Shown: one piece after another, positions 62,896 through 64,000 of the stretch
Layout of the letters: each line of letters starts with the position of its first letter
Position numbering within the stretch: the stretch's first letter is position 1
Origin: Nitrososphaera sp.
GTDB lineage: Archaea > Thermoproteota > Nitrososphaeria > Nitrososphaerales > Nitrososphaeraceae
Direction: 5' to 3'
Assembly (NCBI GenBank): GCA_039938515.1
Contig: JBDUUL010000010.1
Span: forward strand, 186,001-250,000
Length of the DNA stretch: 64,000 nt
Made by a program: the position numbers and the translations under genes
Notes under the pieces: generated by a model
The model's input: only the letters and a program-made list of their open reading frames with translations
Databases searched by the model: none
Told to the model about the DNA's origin: nothing

Positions 62896-63837
62896 TTGAC
62901 TGAATGCGGGGAGAAAGAAGCCATCGGAGATGCTGCCTTTGATATCCTTGAAGCGGAAAGTAATGGCCAGGATTTGCAAGGGCCTGATTCTGCAAGGCTC
63001 GAATTGCGTCGGCGGCAAGAGTTTGTTTCAATGATGAGCCATGAGTTAAAAAATGCACTTACTCCTATCGTCGCATTCTCTGACATGCTCAATAAGAAAA
63101 TCAAAGTCGGATATCAGCTGACCGACAATGATGTTAAATCATTACAGATAATACGCGACAGCGGTCATAGAATGAAGCATCAAATCGAAGACCTTATGTC
63201 AGCGTACAAATTGGACATGCATCTAAGGTTCTATTTCAGGTCAGTAGATCTGGTTCAACTTATCGAGGAATCCGTTAGCGACTTTTCCACTCTTTTATCC
63301 GAAAGGGGAATAACAGTTGAGAAGGCATTTCGGCTGAATCTAGGTAACAAAGATGCAAGATTATCAAGTGAGTCGGAGACAAAGCAGCAAGTACACTTGA
63401 ACTGCGACCCTCAGAAGATAAAGGAGGTGTTTGCGAACCTGCTGACAAATGCAATAGACTTTGTTCCTGCTGGTTATGGCAAGATAGCGATTGAAGTAGA
63501 GATAGTCTCACACGATGCCCTGGGTCCATCAACAAAGTTGACAAAAAACACTGGATCGACGTTATTGCTCTTCTCGATTAGCGATAATGGACCTGGCATT
63601 CCTGATAACGCCGTGCCCAATATTTTCAAAAAGTTCTATCAGGTTGATCCAAGCAAGGCGCGCAGATTTGGGGGCACAGGCCTTGGCCTGCCAATCTGCA
63701 AGGGAATCATTGAAGCACATGGAGGAAGCATATGGTACGAGTCACCCGCGTCAGAATCTGAAATGAAAGGCGCGTGTTTCAAGTTTTGTTTGCCTCAAGA
63801 CTCTAGTGGAAATGCTATTGCTTCTAGCGCAATCTGA
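62896..63837 (+). CDS. Soluble sensor histidine kinase (HisKA-HATPase)
   Basis: A 313-residue kinase without membrane segment. After a short acidic N-terminus (1-45) comes the dimerisation and phospho-acceptor helix with SHELKNALTPI (H box), then the ATPase lid: NLLTNAIDFVP (N box), DNGPGIPD (G1), FKKFYQ (F box) and GGTGLGLPICKG (G2). It has no PAS or GAF sensor, so input must come by protein contact. No response regulator is adjacent; the TackOD1 gene is 36 kb away. TTG start at 62896; upstream starts were not evident. Confidence 0.9.
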   Translation: MTECGEKEAIGDAAFDILEAESNGQDLQGPDSARLELRRRQEFVSMMSHELKNALTPIVAFSDMLNKKIKVGYQLTDNDVKSLQIIRDSGHRMKHQIEDLMSAYKLDMHLRFYFRSVDLVQLIEESVSDFSTLLSERGITVEKAFRLNLGNKDARLSSESETKQQVHLNCDPQKIKEVFANLLTNAIDFVPAGYGKIAIEVEIVSHDALGPSTKLTKNTGSTLLLFSISDNGPGIPDNAVPNIFKKFYQVDPSKARRFGGTGLGLPICKGIIEAHGGSIWYESPASESEMKGACFKFCLPQDSSGNAIASSAI

Positions 63838-64000
63838 AGCGTTTGGCCTGTAATCATAATGGCTTTTCTTGGATGTCCTGCTCTCGATCTATTTCTGACC
63901 TTCCCCGGCAATCCGAGGCATAGTCGCAAGTCTGTATCCTTTGCCTTGTAGTTGCTTGATTATCTTTTGGTGAATCTACAATAATCGAAATCCACCTACG

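Noticed and set aside
1-64000. CRISPR arrays, rRNA and tRNA genes
   Set aside because: No regularly spaced direct repeats and no cloverleaf or rRNA core sequence was seen by eye; a tRNAscan/Infernal run would be decisive.

Overview
The window reads as chromosomal DNA of an ammonia-oxidising archaeon of the Nitrososphaera type (Thaumarchaeota/Nitrososphaerota). The evidence is a TopoVIB-TopoVIA operon, an archaeal TyrRS, a TackOD1-type zinc-ribbon protein, class III signal peptides, PEF/PEFG C-terminal sorting tails, many TTG/GTG starts and TATA boxes 25-35 nt before start codons. No amo, rRNA or tRNA gene was found, so the genus call is inference.

Layout. 0-7 kb: secreted or surface proteins, including an 1813-residue NHL-repeat protein made of four 284-residue units. 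7.9-16.6 kb: housekeeping genes (tyrS, a YgjP-like metallopeptidase, top6B-top6A), a triple PRC-barrel protein and a roadblock-like small protein. 16.6-20.7 kb: a sulfonate/nitrate-type ABC importer, divergent from a ComA (phosphosulfolactate synthase)-like protein with a winged-helix C-terminus; this is the most novel-looking unit. 20.7-25.6 kb: small proteins, a SemiSWEET, and a stress-type cluster of PRC-barrel and YsnF/DUF2382 proteins. 25.6-32.2 kb: gene-poor DNA with a TackOD1 protein, an archaeal pilin-like protein, a broken tyrosine recombinase and a paralogue of the first secreted protein. 32.2-37.7 kb: a mannose-6-phosphate-isomerase-type cupin, pyrD, a radical SAM enzyme that may belong to tetraether-lipid cyclisation, and two exported proteins.

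37.8-58.4 kb is an AT-richer surface-glycan island. It holds two large GT-C-like membrane proteins, a DPM1-like GT2, four GT4 glycosyltransferases, a flippase, a secreted beta-helix protein and a GalE-like epimerase. Together these could activate sugars, assemble and flip a glycan, and remodel it outside the cell. The island contains a 1.3 kb non-coding stretch (41.27-42.58 kb) dense in CTAG palindromes, tandem and inverted repeats. 58.5-64 kb: membrane proteins, a secreted polysaccharide deacetylase and a soluble histidine kinase.

Three genes (near 25.45, 49.78 and 56.90 kb, all minus strand) continue in frame upstream of their first ATG/GTG into sequence their families require, yet no ATG, GTG or TTG exists before the upstream stop. 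This suggests either rare initiation codons or sequence errors. A 57-codon gene at 20728-20901 was found by reading the sequence directly.
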